Assembly: GCA_964497585.1 (NCBI GenBank)
Contig: CAZCDS010000004.1
Coordinates: 124,001-188,000 of the forward strand
DNA length: 64,000 nucleotides
Source: CAZCDS01 sp964497585
GTDB taxonomy: Bacteria; Desulfobacterota; Desulfomonilia; Desulfomonilales; Desulfomonilaceae
Direction: 5' to 3'
A model generated the notes under the pieces. That model saw nothing but the letters and a program-made list of their open reading frames with translations, made no database searches and was not told the origin of the DNA. Both the position numbers and the translations under genes were made by a program. This document shows, piece after piece, positions 36,737-46,503 of this stretch. How positions within the stretch are numbered: position 1 is the stretch's first letter; every line of letters starts with the position of its first letter.

Positions 36737-38140
36737 TCACTGGGTCGTTAGCTGGCGAGCCAGCAGGGTGTCAAGAGCAATCGCCGTTTCCCACAAGCTT
36801 TGAATCAGATCAATGGCCTTCAGTCTCTTGTTGGCCAGAGTGTTCTCCATGTTGAGATAAGTCACGGGAGCCATGTTTTGATCCGCGTAGGCCTGCCGCG
36901 CCTTCTTGACCATCCTGGCCAGGGTTGGGAGACGCGCCTGCAACTGCTGGAGCTGCTTCATCAAGAGGCGTTGCCTGGTCCAGACTAAATCCGCTTGTCC
37001 GTATGCTTGATCGATGCGGGCTTGATATTCTTTGCGCAGTTGCTGTCGAGTGGCCTCCTCCACAGCTATCTTCCCTCGATTACGATTGAAGAATGGAAGG
37101 GTAAGTGTTGTTTCATGAGCCGTGGTATGGACATCACTGGTATCTGAGGCTAGTTTAACCCCTACACTAAGGGTGGGGAACTGCCCCAGGACTGCCTTGT
37201 GAACTTTAGCTTCTTGGCTTTGATAACCGGCCTGCAGTGCAAGCAAATCCGGGCGACGACCAGCCACCCCGGCAACAGCTTGCTTGAGGCAGCGTTGGTC
37301 AAGAATTCTTGGGGGTGCGGTTGGGCGAACCAATTTCAATCTAGCTTCCGGCAATATGCCCAAGAGAGCATTGAGGTCGTGCCGGGTCTTGTTGAGAAGC
37401 TGTTCCATGTCTTTGACCTTCGTGTCCGAATCGATCTTCGCGGTGAGGTCTGTTCCGGTAACATCCAGAGCCAAGTTTCCTTCCCGAAGCGCCCTGGATG
37501 AACGGGCATATCGTCTGGAATACAACCTCTGAATCTGTTTCAGAACCTGGAGCTTAGCTTCTTCGGAAATGCACTTGATAAAGAGAGTGCGAGCTTTCTG
37601 GGCCACCTGCCATTCTTGCCACAGGATGTCCAGATCCACTTTGTCGACGGCTGCCGAGGCCTCGCGGATACCTGATCGCCGTGTGACAAAGTAGTTGAGG
37701 TCGTAATTTAGGCCATACTCATAGGCAGTAAACAAGTCCGCTCGCTTTACCGTGGGATAATCCAATCTTGCAGTTACTTGAGGATCGGGCAACAATCGTG
37801 CAGAGAATAATTGTGCTCTCGCCACTCCGGCTTTCTCACGAAGTGCATTAAGGTCAGGATTGCGAAGAACGGCCAATATTGCTACGTCCGTCATGTCCAG
37901 GCCGATATCAGCGTTGAACACGTAGGGTTTGAGAGGAGGACACGCAAAACGCTTAGGATTCACGGTCAGTCTGGAAGGAACGGTCAAGTCCGGGGTGGCA
38001 GGCAATGAATGAGGCCTATAGATGGCGCATCCGGCCAGAAGAGCGCAGATGGCCACCAAAACAGCGCTGCGCCTGATGGAGACTGTCGGCGAGGCCCGAG
38101 TCTTAATAAGGACGAACCGGCATTGCTTGAAGTTACCCAT
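36737..38140 (-). CDS. TolC/CusC-like outer-membrane efflux lipoprotein
   Basis: About 467 residues from the ATG at 38138-38140. The frame extends to 38407, but that part lacks family character. The signal ends in a lipobox (ALLAGC), so it is probably lipid-anchored. Two helical repeats follow (DVAILAVLRNPDLNALREKA and RRPDLLALQAGYQSQEAKV), typical of outer-membrane efflux channels. It is 25 bases upstream of the adaptor. Its C-terminal half is closely matched by a broken copy at 42728-43398, so the two tripartite systems probably arose by duplication, and this channel may serve both pumps. Confidence 0.85.
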   Translation of the reverse strand: MGNFKQCRFVLIKTRASPTVSIRRSAVLVAICALLAGCAIYRPHSLPATPDLTVPSRLTVNPKRFACPPLKPYVFNADIGLDMTDVAILAVLRNPDLNALREKAGVARAQLFSARLLPDPQVTARLDYPTVKRADLFTAYEYGLNYDLNYFVTRRSGIREASAAVDKVDLDILWQEWQVAQKARTLFIKCISEEAKLQVLKQIQRLYSRRYARSSRALREGNLALDVTGTDLTAKIDSDTKVKDMEQLLNKTRHDLNALLGILPEARLKLVRPTAPPRILDQRCLKQAVAGVAGRRPDLLALQAGYQSQEAKVHKAVLGQFPTLSVGVKLASDTSDVHTTAHETTLTLPFFNRNRGKIAVEEATRQQLRKEYQARIDQAYGQADLVWTRQRLLMKQLQQLQARLPTLARMVKKARQAYADQNMAPVTYLNMENTLANKRLKAIDLIQSLWETAIALDTLLARQLTTQ

Positions 38141-38496
38141 CTTCTCAAAGGCGACGGAGGGTCTTGGAGAATTGAAATCGTCACCCCTGGTGGAAGATGC
38201 GTCGATCACGGTGCATGACAACCTCCCACCCCTCTCACAGAACTCCCCGCAAGAAAGAGTCGCCGCGTCTGCATCGGATGAAGACAGCGCGTAATATGGC
38301 GCTCTTGATCCCCTGCCCTGAGCCGAGCGGCAACCATGAGAATGAAATTGTCCGATCCCATGAAACATGAAATATACCACGACGGACAGTCTTTTGACAA
38401 CGGTCATTGGGGGCGGTCTATTGGTTAGTCCGCGGCCCCATCAGTATTGGTTCGACGGGCCTGTCTCCGTTTTTCCAGAGTATCCTTAACATTCAC
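38141..38496. other. Gap between the two efflux units
   Basis: About 356 bases between the first RND pump stop and the next outer-membrane factor start. Minus-strand frames here extend the channel protein N-terminally but encode low-complexity sequence unlike a lipoprotein leader. A promoter for the second unit may lie here. I see no clear -35/-10 pair. Confidence 0.4.
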
Positions 38497-41400
38497 CTAA
38501 CCGACGTTCGGAAAATCCACATTGCAATCAGTCGAAACAGGGGCAGATGATTTCTCAAAACGACCGTACCTGAGCGCAAGGCTCGGTAATACAAGGAGAT
38601 TCAGACTCGTTGAGGTGACGAGCCCCCCAAGGATCACTATTGCCATTGGTCCTTCGATCTCACGCCCGGCAGCGCCGCTGCCAATTGCCATCGGGAGCAG
38701 CCCGAAAGCCGTGACTGCGGCAGTCATGAGAATCGGAGCAAGCCTCTCCAAAGCACCTCTGGCACTGGCTTCTGCTCCCCATTCCATGCCCTCGACAGAT
38801 ACGAGATGCCCCCAGTGAGAGATCAACATGATGGAGTTGCGCAATGTGATGCCGAATAGGGTTATAAAACCGACCGCCGAGCCTATGGAAAGCACTCCGC
38901 CGGAAGCGAAGACAGCCAGCATACCTCCCACCAGGGCGAATGGAAGGTTCAGAAACAAGAGAAGAAAGTTCGGGAAATTCCGGATGACCATTGCCAGCAG
39001 CATGATGATGCCTGCGCCAGCCAGAAGAGAATGAAAGATGAGGTCCCTCTGAGATTTCGCCCGCGCTTCCGCAGTACCCAAGAATTCCATGTACGTTCCA
39101 GGGGGCAAAGAGACCTCTGAGCTAATCATCCTCTTTGCCTCAGCAGCGAAAGCCCCAAGGTCAGGTCCAACCGCGTTACACGTGACAACCTGAACCCGGC
39201 GGGCTCCTTGGTGCAGAATGGCATAGCGTCCCGACACTTCATGGATATCGGCTAGCTGTCGAAGGTGAACGTACGTTCCCGCCACATTGCGCAACGGCAG
39301 CATCCCGAGCTGGGAGGGTGTTCTTCTCTCCGCCGGGTCCCAGATGACTGAGACGTTATAGATACGGTTTCTCTCATAAACCTGACCGACAACATCTCCA
39401 TTGTAAGCCGTGCGGATTGCATCGAGGACATCAACTGGGTCGAATCCCCACCGCAAGAGATCAGGTTTTCGCAAGCGAACTATTAACTGGGGAGTCCCTT
39501 GCCGCGATTGGATCATTACGTCCGTTGCTCCCGGAATTTTCTTCAGAGTGGCAGTCACTGCTTGCGCCGCAGTATCGAGCGCTCGGAGATCGTTTCCGAA
39601 AATACTGACCACAAAAGCGGCAGTATATCCGGAGATAGTCTCTTCAACCCGTTCCGATAGGAACGTATTCATCGAAAAATCTACGCCGACAAACTGCGAA
39701 AGGGCATTGCGGATATCGCCTTGGGCCGACTCGGCTTGATCAGCGGTAAGGGCTTTAAGATTCACGTCGAATTCGCTTTGATGAGGACCCAGCCAGTCAT
39801 CCCCTTTCTCAGCCCTTCCCACTCGCTGGTCAACCGAACGCACCGAAGGAATTTTTAAGAGTTTCTCGGTTACCTTTTTGCCGAGTCTCAGTGATTCAGC
39901 CACGGAGGTCCCCGGCGCAGCGGACATGTGAACGATGAAATGTCCTTCTTGCAGCTCCGGCAAAAATGCGCCCCCCATGAAATAGAGTGAGGTGAATCCT
40001 CCGGCAGTAAGGATTGTTACGACGGTGATCACCGTTCGATAATTCTCTTCCACGCCGATCAGCACTGATCTGTACTTCTCTTTTAACCGTCGGGTAACGG
40101 GCGGGTCTTCTCCCGGTATTTTTCCTTTCCCAAGGAGTATGAGGCACAGCGCTGGGGTGAGCGTGAGGGCGACGAGCAAAGAGGCAAGCACAGCAGAGAT
40201 ATAGGCGATTCCAAGCGGTGAAAACAGTCTTCCCGCCACACCGGTCATGGTCAGTATAGGGACAAAAACCAGAATAATCGCAAACGTGGCGTACACCACT
40301 GCGCTTCGTATTTCGATGGAGGCATCGAACACTACCTGAAAGGCTGGGCGAGGATGGGGCTGATGACGATTCTCACGCAAACGTCTCAGGACGTTTTCTA
40401 CGTCGATGACTGCGTCGTCCACTACCTCACCTATGGCGATGGCTAATCCCCCCAGGGTCATAGTGTTGAGACTGAAACCAAGGGAATCCAGGATGGTCAC
40501 GCCCGCAAGCAGTGATAGGGGGATGGCGGTGCATGAGATCGCTGCTGTACGAAAGTTGAACAAGAAAAGGAACAACACAACGACCACCAGTCCAGCCCCC
40601 AGCAGCAACGAGGACATGATGTTGTGTAGCGCAGTCTCAATAAAACCTGCGGGACGGAACAGATCTGGATGCAAGGTCACCTTTTCAGCCTTCAATACTG
40701 GCCGCAGCTCTTTCCAAGCCTGTCCAATTCCTTGAACCACCTCCAGGGTGTTCGAGCCATATTGCGCTGATATGAGAAGTTGAACTGCGGGATGACCCAT
40801 CACAGAAGCGGCTCCAATGGGAGGCTCCGGCGCTTCGGTGACCTTCGCGACGTCACCAATCCTCACACTGGCTCCATTTTGATACACGAGAAGAGTTTGC
40901 GCCAGTCGATCCGGGGTAAGGGACTGACCTTCGGTTTGAATGGTGATGCGCTGATTTTTGCCTTCGATCAGTCCTGCTCCTCGAACACCGGTTGCTCGTC
41001 TTGAGGCTGCCAACACATCTGTCAGCCCAAGATTAAACTTGATCAGTAGATCAGGGTTCACTTGAATTTGGAGTTGTCTCACATCACGGCTGAATACGAC
41101 CACCTTAGCCACACCCGGAACCGCCAAGAGACGTGGCTTGACCGTCCAATCGGCAATGGCTCGAAGCTCCATGAGGGAGCGGGCGTCGGAGGTCAGTCCT
41201 GCAACCAAAACGACACTGGTGGAGCTCGTCAACGGGGTCATCACCGGAGAGGCTATCCCTTTGGGAAGTTGTACTGAGACCGTGGCAAGTTGTTCGGCTA
41301 CCATCTGGCGGTCACGGTAAATATCGCTGCCTGAGTTGAATGTGAGGGCAATAACCGAAAGCCCCTGAATGGAGGCGGAGCGAAGAGATTTAACTCCCGG

Positions 41401-41649
41401 AACCCCATTGACAGCGTTTTCAATGGGCTGAGTCACCAATATTTCAACTTGTTCAGAAGAAAGCCCGGAAGCCTCGTTCTGGATGATCACCTGGGGAGGG
41501 GCAAATTCGGGGAAGACGTCATACTTGGCTCGGGAGAGCCGATAAAGGCCGTAACATACGAAGACTAAGGACAAGGCAACAATAATGCCTCTAAAGCGGA
41601 GAGAAAAACGAACTATCGCCGCGAGCATCCCGGCCTCAGCGGTACTCAT
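38497..41649 (-). CDS. CusA/CzcA-type heavy-metal RND permease
   Basis: A 1050-residue pump. YDVFPEFAPPQVIIQNEASG and the TM4 segment GGLAIAIGEVVDDAVIDVENV match the HME subfamily (CusA, CzcA, CnrA), with the paired acidic residues of the proton relay. The second half repeats the fold, with GSAVGFITLFGITLRNSIML near TM10-11. HME pumps export Cu+/Ag+ or divalent Zn/Co/Ni/Cd. I did not map the methionine relay that would separate these. The ATG has AGGAG upstream and lies five bases after the adaptor stop, so the two are one unit. Confidence 0.88.
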   Translation of the reverse strand: MSTAEAGMLAAIVRFSLRFRGIIVALSLVFVCYGLYRLSRAKYDVFPEFAPPQVIIQNEASGLSSEQVEILVTQPIENAVNGVPGVKSLRSASIQGLSVIALTFNSGSDIYRDRQMVAEQLATVSVQLPKGIASPVMTPLTSSTSVVLVAGLTSDARSLMELRAIADWTVKPRLLAVPGVAKVVVFSRDVRQLQIQVNPDLLIKFNLGLTDVLAASRRATGVRGAGLIEGKNQRITIQTEGQSLTPDRLAQTLLVYQNGASVRIGDVAKVTEAPEPPIGAASVMGHPAVQLLISAQYGSNTLEVVQGIGQAWKELRPVLKAEKVTLHPDLFRPAGFIETALHNIMSSLLLGAGLVVVVLFLFLFNFRTAAISCTAIPLSLLAGVTILDSLGFSLNTMTLGGLAIAIGEVVDDAVIDVENVLRRLRENRHQPHPRPAFQVVFDASIEIRSAVVYATFAIILVFVPILTMTGVAGRLFSPLGIAYISAVLASLLVALTLTPALCLILLGKGKIPGEDPPVTRRLKEKYRSVLIGVEENYRTVITVVTILTAGGFTSLYFMGGAFLPELQEGHFIVHMSAAPGTSVAESLRLGKKVTEKLLKIPSVRSVDQRVGRAEKGDDWLGPHQSEFDVNLKALTADQAESAQGDIRNALSQFVGVDFSMNTFLSERVEETISGYTAAFVVSIFGNDLRALDTAAQAVTATLKKIPGATDVMIQSRQGTPQLIVRLRKPDLLRWGFDPVDVLDAIRTAYNGDVVGQVYERNRIYNVSVIWDPAERRTPSQLGMLPLRNVAGTYVHLRQLADIHEVSGRYAILHQGARRVQVVTCNAVGPDLGAFAAEAKRMISSEVSLPPGTYMEFLGTAEARAKSQRDLIFHSLLAGAGIIMLLAMVIRNFPNFLLLFLNLPFALVGGMLAVFASGGVLSIGSAVGFITLFGITLRNSIMLISHWGHLVSVEGMEWGAEASARGALERLAPILMTAAVTAFGLLPMAIGSGAAGREIEGPMAIVILGGLVTSTSLNLLVLPSLALRYGRFEKSSAPVSTDCNVDFPNVG

Positions 41650-41654
41650 TCCTG

Positions 41655-42713
41655 CTAATCTCCTTGGCCTGAAGGCGGTGTCGTCGCGTGTAATTCAGTA
41701 GATAGAAGCAACTGTGATCCAGTTACCACGACCCGGTCCCCAGGTTTAAGTCCCTTGGAAACGAGCCAACCTCTTTTCAGAGGTTTTCCCGTTGAAATCT
41801 CGCGGCGGACAAAACGGTCCGAATTGATCCGGAGATAAACCCAAGCCCTGCCCTCCGACCACACCACCGCACCTTCAGGAACAAAGACCCCTTGAGCCGG
41901 TCCCAAGGACAGATGAGCCAGGAGGTTCATGCCAGGTAATATTCTGGCCCCTCGTGCCGGGACCACGTAAAAGAAACTCTGACCTTGGATACGGGGATCG
42001 GTTCGGGGAGACGGTGAGACTAACTTGGCGCAAACCTTGGTCCCGTATGAGGTATCGACCAGGGCGGTTTCAGGGGGAGATTTGATCATGAGATCCGCAG
42101 GAAGGGTCACCTGGATCAATACTTCATGCTGGGAAGAGAGCCGGTTGAACTCAGGAGATTCTTCATAAAGCCATTTCGCCAGAACAGGTCCCCACTGTTG
42201 TTGTATTTGGCTTCTCATGACCTGCAGAGCGGCCCTCGCGGAGGAAAGACGAGCTTCGTCCGCTCGCCGGGACGCCTTGATACCTTGGAGAGCCTCCCAA
42301 GAAATGATCCGCTCCTCAAAGAGTTGGTGGCGGCGTTGATAAATTTTTGATGACTTCACATAGCTTGCCTCGGTACTCTCCAGTCGCGCCTTGGCCGTAA
42401 CATACCGATCTCGCAAAGCGGAGAGAGCGTTGAATGAGAGGGCTGTTCCGTAGGCTTTGAATTCCTCTCGCCGAGTCGCAGTTTCCAGGGCTATGGTCTC
42501 AACCCCGGTTGTCGTCTGTATCCCTTCGCTGATTGTCAGGACCGTTTCTCCGTCCACACGGGAGACGACAGCCGTCGATCTGAAAGGACGCTCCTTTTCT
42601 TTCTCTAATGCCAATTCACTGCGCCCCTGGAGGAAAGCCCAGACTAACAGAGTCCCAATAACCGCAAAGACGAGTACGACTACCAACACTTTTTGCCAAT
42701 GGCTGATCTTCAC
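41655..42713 (-). CDS. RND periplasmic adaptor of the metal-type pump
   Basis: A 352-residue protein with an N-terminal membrane segment (VLVVVLVFAVIGTLLVWAFL), an alpha-hairpin (RDRYVTAKARLESTEASYVK and ARLSSARAALQVMRSQIQ) and a C-terminal barrel with PEGAVVWSEGRAWVYLRI and PGDRVVVTGSQLLLSTEL. This matches the CzcB/CusB-type adaptor family, although no clear metal-binding N-terminal motif was seen. The start is GTG at 42711-42713. Directly upstream lies the broken channel copy, so this unit has lost its own channel. Confidence 0.85.
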   Translation of the reverse strand: MKISHWQKVLVVVLVFAVIGTLLVWAFLQGRSELALEKEKERPFRSTAVVSRVDGETVLTISEGIQTTTGVETIALETATRREEFKAYGTALSFNALSALRDRYVTAKARLESTEASYVKSSKIYQRRHQLFEERIISWEALQGIKASRRADEARLSSARAALQVMRSQIQQQWGPVLAKWLYEESPEFNRLSSQHEVLIQVTLPADLMIKSPPETALVDTSYGTKVCAKLVSPSPRTDPRIQGQSFFYVVPARGARILPGMNLLAHLSLGPAQGVFVPEGAVVWSEGRAWVYLRINSDRFVRREISTGKPLKRGWLVSKGLKPGDRVVVTGSQLLLSTELHATTPPSGQGD

Positions 42714-42727
42714 GTGTAGTCTCTGAC

Positions 42728-43398
42728 CTAAGGCGTCACCGGTCTCGTTAGCAACGTGTCAAGGGCTATCTCCGTCTCCCACAACAATTGGATCACATTG
42801 ATAGCCTTCAGGCTCTTGTTCGCCAAGGTATTCTCCATGTTCAGATAGACCAGGGGAGCTAGATTGTGGTCTGCGTAAGCCCGTCGAGCTTTCTCAACCA
42901 TTCTTGCGAGAATGGGGATATCTGCCTGCAACTGATGAAGCTGCCGCATCAACAGCCTCTGTTTGTCCCAGAGTAACCTCACGTCTTGGTGTGCTTGATC
43001 GATGCGAACCTGGTACTCTTGCCGGAGTTGTTCATGGGCAGCTTTCTGCACGGTTATATTGCCGCGATTGCGGTTGAAAAAGGGAGAGTAAGCGTGGCCT
43101 GCCAGCCTACCGCGTGGGTCTGCTCCGTGCCCACGGCATAGTTCACACCTATGCTGAGAGCAGGGAATTGCCCAAGAACCGCTTTATAAGGCCTCGCTTC
43201 CTGGCTTTGGTAGCCTTCCCTCAATGCCAGCAAGTCAGGACGGCGCTGGGGCATTCCCATTACGTATTGATCGGGAATTATTCCACGATCCCACAAACGC
43301 TCGTCGTTTTGGGCCGAGATCCAGCTGTCCGAAGGATCTCGATCCCCGAATCGGCGTCGCCGCGCTACCGTATGTCGTCCAGCGACTCCAATTGCCAC
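42728..43398 (-). pseudogene. Broken TolC-like outer-membrane factor copy
   Basis: Two frames together match the C-terminal half of the channel at 36737-38140: RRPDLLALREGYQSQEARP, VLGQFPALSIGVN, then after a frame break QKAAHEQLRQEYQVRIDQAH and YLNMENTLANKSLKAINVIQ. The break is in a run of T (A-run near 43078-43083 on the plus strand). Adding one T would restore LPFFNRNRGNITV, so it is a one-base loss and possibly a sequencing error. The N-terminal half and signal are missing upstream of about 43340, so even with the base restored this copy is truncated. Confidence 0.75.
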
Positions 43399-43568
43399 CT
43401 TGTTGGCAGATCAGTGGCACATTTTCCTGGATTCGATCATACTACTGCCTCGGCTCCCCGGTCAAACGCAATCTCGAGCGTGTGACTTCACCCGAACACG
43501 GCCCGATAGTGATGGGCCAAAGGGAACGCTGAAGCCACAGGTACTTGCCACTTCCGACCATGATACGC

Positions 43569-44045
43569 GACCTTCGCTCCAACATACCTCACCGCAAGAA
43601 GGTAGCCCGCGCGAACGTCTTTGTCCCATCGGATCCGCCGCGTAGGATTGCCGTCACGAAGCTCAGATTCCAACACCTTGGGCAGACCTGTTACGAGCCC
43701 GGCAACACATTGGTCCTTCTTGATCCGAGTATTTTTCCATTTGCAGTAGGCGGCCACCAGTACGTCCGCGCAATCCACCCCGACGTAATTGTGACGCTGA
43801 TAGGGGATCGACCCGAAGAGACCCGGAACATTGAAAAAGGATGTGAGAAATCCCAGATACCCTTTTCCGTGTCTCCGGGAAACGCGGAACACCTTCGGAT
43901 TGAGCCCTCGCTTGTCACTGCCTTCGATTCCGTATGACCTCACAAACGTGCCTGAGTCGTCCACTTCTGCCTGGAACCAGAAACTTCCGACAGGCTGTTG
44001 CACGTCGGGCCGGCGGTCACCGGGGACACGGATGTTGAGCCCAAG
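43569..44045 (-). pseudogene. Truncated copy of the NlpC/P60-like gene
   Basis: This segment is very similar at DNA level to 30911-31380. The encoded part runs from RVPGDRRPDVQ through GSFWFQAEVDDSG, GLNPKVFRVSRRHGKG and YVGVDCADVLVAAYCKWKN to AVRYVGAK. It then diverges and lacks both histidine motifs and the EF-hand loop, so it should be inactive. The N-terminal export signal is also missing. A frame of 216 codons (43488-44138) spans it but is chimeric at both ends. It lies beside the broken channel copy. Confidence 0.75.
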
Positions 44046-44163
44046 GGGGGCGGCGGGCGTCGCCAGGCACGGTAAGAGTGTTAAGTCTCCTTCGAAACAA
44101 GACGGTAACGTGGCGGACTGACCGACAAACCGCCCCACATAATCGTTGTCAGAAAAACCTCCA

Positions 44164-45069
44164 TCATTCCTCCGAAAGCGGGAATCTGGTCAGTCTCGGA
44201 ATTTGGCTATCGTTTGCGGCTGTTTCGCGGTCGGAGGAGTCTGGGAACTGCTCCGCTCTTCTGGTAGTCAGGATTATCCCCAGGACCATGACTGCCACGA
44301 TAATGAGCGAAGAGGAGATGCGGCTCAGGTCGAAGCCGCCTTCGATATGGGGTTTGGTGAGGGTGTCTCCGAGGGTAGCTCCGAGGGGACGCGTCAGGAT
44401 ATATGCGGCCCAGAAAAGCACGCTGGTCGGGACATGCGTGAACAAGTGCAATACCGCCACGACCGCTATTAGGCTGGCAAATATGAGAGGGCCGCGCTCG
44501 AATCCGAGGCCAGCGCTGGTTGCTATGAAATCACCGAGCGCCGTGCCCAGCGTATTTGACACCAGAATAGTCAGCCAGTAGAATACCTCGTTTTTCCTTG
44601 TGGTTATGTTCTCAAATTCAGTCCTCCCCGTGACCCGACCCCATACGAGAAGGACCATGATGACCCCGCAAAACAGCAAGATTGATGACTCCACGTAGCC
44701 GAGTCCGGCGGTACGATCAAGGTAATCGGACATGGTGGTTCCAACGGTCGTGGTAGCCACCACGACGGCCCAATAGGCGAATGGGTGATATCGCGTCGAT
44801 CTGACCTGAGCGGCGAGGGTGATGCAGAAAAACCCGATAAAGATGAAACTGCTGACAGCATAGCCGAGATTCAACGTCATGGAGAGGGCGTCACCCCCTG
44901 TCTCCCCAACCGTCGTTGCCAATATCTTGATGATCCAGAATGAGAGGGTAACGAGGGGGACCTTACTGACCAAATCGTCTCCGGATCCGATCCAAGGGAG
45001 GTTTGAAGATCGAAGCCCGCGCGCAAGAGAGTCTGTGCGTGATTGATCAAGATCGTTAAGACAGCCCAT
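44164..45069 (-). CDS. DUF347/COG4705 repeat membrane protein
   Basis: A 301-residue protein with about eight membrane segments in four repeats. Each repeat pairs a TTVGE/GTTMSD/NTLGTALGD/LGATLGD motif with an LGY/LGF segment (ETGGDALSMTLNLGYAVSS, SDYLDRTAGLGYVESS, GDFIATSAGLGFERGP). This is the DUF347 family, of unknown function, often thought to be a transporter. The C-terminal tail is soluble and charged. The ATG has GGAGG nearby. It is convergent with nothing and is the last gene before the broken efflux copies. Confidence 0.85.
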   Translation of the reverse strand: MGCLNDLDQSRTDSLARGLRSSNLPWIGSGDDLVSKVPLVTLSFWIIKILATTVGETGGDALSMTLNLGYAVSSFIFIGFFCITLAAQVRSTRYHPFAYWAVVVATTTVGTTMSDYLDRTAGLGYVESSILLFCGVIMVLLVWGRVTGRTEFENITTRKNEVFYWLTILVSNTLGTALGDFIATSAGLGFERGPLIFASLIAVVAVLHLFTHVPTSVLFWAAYILTRPLGATLGDTLTKPHIEGGFDLSRISSSLIIVAVMVLGIILTTRRAEQFPDSSDRETAANDSQIPRLTRFPLSEE

Positions 45070-45208
45070 TTTGTTGCCTCCTTTCCATTGGTGCTAGAAA
45101 AAGACCTCTATCTTGAAGCGGAAGTCCAACCCACTCACCGCGCCCCCCGCGTCGGTTCCGGCAGGAATCCTCTTTCATCCTGCATGCACTCGGATTTTTC
45201 CTGATTGA

Positions 45209-45754
45209 TTATGTTTTGGCTCGGATGGCTCTCAGCGCTCCTAGAAGCGTCAGCAGTAGAAGAGGTTCGCCTATCGCGACAGGAAGAATTCGGTTTGAAG
45301 CAAGCGTGGGCTTCGGATTCACCTCAAACGTCACGAGATCGCTGACAATGGGGCGTTTTTCCCGGGGATCGACCACTGTCAACGCTATCCCGTATTTCCC
45401 TGATTGAATCAGTCTCATTCCCCATTGCTGGGTGTTTGTCTCACCCGGAGTCAAGCGATCAATGCGGACCGCTTTCTGCGCGGACCAGTCCTCCAGGTCT
45501 ACAGGATGTTCATTTCCCGGCTCCAAAGAAACCAGAGAGAGGTAAGCGACCAGCCCTCTCAATGTATCTTTTTCGGTATTTGTAACGGTTCCGATGAAAT
45601 AGGGGGTGTCCCCCATCTTCAGGGTTCCGGTTGAGGGCCGCAGTCCGACTGCTATTGAGTGCGAATCTGCCGCCAGCGCGGTAGCTGTGCATAAGATCAG
45701 AACCCCGACCATGATCGCTAAAGACAACAAGACCTTGAAGATTTTCAGTTTCAT
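45209..45754 (-). CDS. Exported single-domain protein with C-terminal anchor
   Basis: A 181-residue protein with a signal peptide (residues 1-29, cleaved near ATALAA), a beta-rich domain (TGTVTNTEKDT-like region, GLVAYLSLVSLEPG, LTPGETNTQQW, SGKYGIALTVVDP) resembling an Ig-like or NEW3-type fold, and a C-terminal hydrophobic helix (LPVAIGEPLLLLTLLGAL). It would sit in the periplasm anchored at the inner membrane. Its ATG overlaps the ABC permease stop by four bases, so it is the third gene of the exporter operon and probably an accessory part. AAGGAGGG lies seven bases before the ATG. The specific function is unknown. Confidence 0.65.
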   Translation of the reverse strand: MKLKIFKVLLSLAIMVGVLILCTATALAADSHSIAVGLRPSTGTLKMGDTPYFIGTVTNTEKDTLRGLVAYLSLVSLEPGNEHPVDLEDWSAQKAVRIDRLTPGETNTQQWGMRLIQSGKYGIALTVVDPREKRPIVSDLVTFEVNPKPTLASNRILPVAIGEPLLLLTLLGALRAIRAKT

Positions 45755-46503
45755 AATTCGACCCTCCTTGTGACGGTGTGAAGAATCACGAGGATGATAA
45801 GGGAATAGCCGAGCATGACGGCGAGGCGGACCGCTTGAACCACGAGTCCCTGGCTGTCTATGATCACACTGTCGAGGCTGTTTAATGCGCCGGCAAAAGG
45901 GTTTAGCAGGTCCACTACGCGTCCGATAGTACCTTGCCGTAGCGACGTTCCAATAACGACGGGGCTTCCTGCCAGAAGAAAAAGAGTCAACCCCATCGAA
46001 AGAGCACTTTTGAGACTTCTCGTTTTAGAAGACAGGGCGAGAGTCACTCCCGCGAAGATCACAACCATGAGGGTTCCTGTTATGAACAGATATTGAATGG
46101 CTGACCACAAGTTCTGTCCTGTACTACCCACTGCCCAGAGATAGGGAACCGAAAGAACGAAAAGAATCGACCAGGAAAACATAATGCCAATCAGTTTAGC
46201 CATGGCCAATACATGACCGGTAGCAGGCGTCAACATCAGCGGCTCCAGCGTGTCTCGTTCTCGTTCCCCAGCGAAGCCGTCGCTTCCCCGTATCACCGCA
46301 ATCAGCGATCCCAGCGTTACGATGATGCCGCACATCATGTACACAGCCTGCGCATTGTCTAGAAGACTGAGCTCCGTATTGCTGACCAATAGGACGGAAA
46401 ATATGCTGAGAACCGCACTGGCGATCAGAAAGAAAATAGATCCTCTACTCGCCACGACGTCCTCGCTGAATTCCTTTCTCACCAACGGCATCAAGGTACC
46501 CAT
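45751..46503 (-). CDS. ABC-2 type transporter permease
   Basis: A 250-residue membrane protein with about six hydrophobic segments. The N-terminal MGTLMPLVRKEFSEDVVASR and GERERDTLEPLMLTPATGHV are typical of ABC-2 permeases (GERExGTxExLL motif). The frame extends upstream to 46647, but that part overlaps the ATPase gene, and the ATG at 46501-46503 fits the family start. It overlaps the ATPase by about 13 bases and the exported protein by four, giving a compact three-gene operon. The substrate is unknown. Confidence 0.85.
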   Translation of the reverse strand: MGTLMPLVRKEFSEDVVASRGSIFFLIASAVLSIFSVLLVSNTELSLLDNAQAVYMMCGIIVTLGSLIAVIRGSDGFAGERERDTLEPLMLTPATGHVLAMAKLIGIMFSWSILFVLSVPYLWAVGSTGQNLWSAIQYLFITGTLMVVIFAGVTLALSSKTRSLKSALSMGLTLFLLAGSPVVIGTSLRQGTIGRVVDLLNPFAGALNSLDSVIIDSQGLVVQAVRLAVMLGYSLIILVILHTVTRRVEL

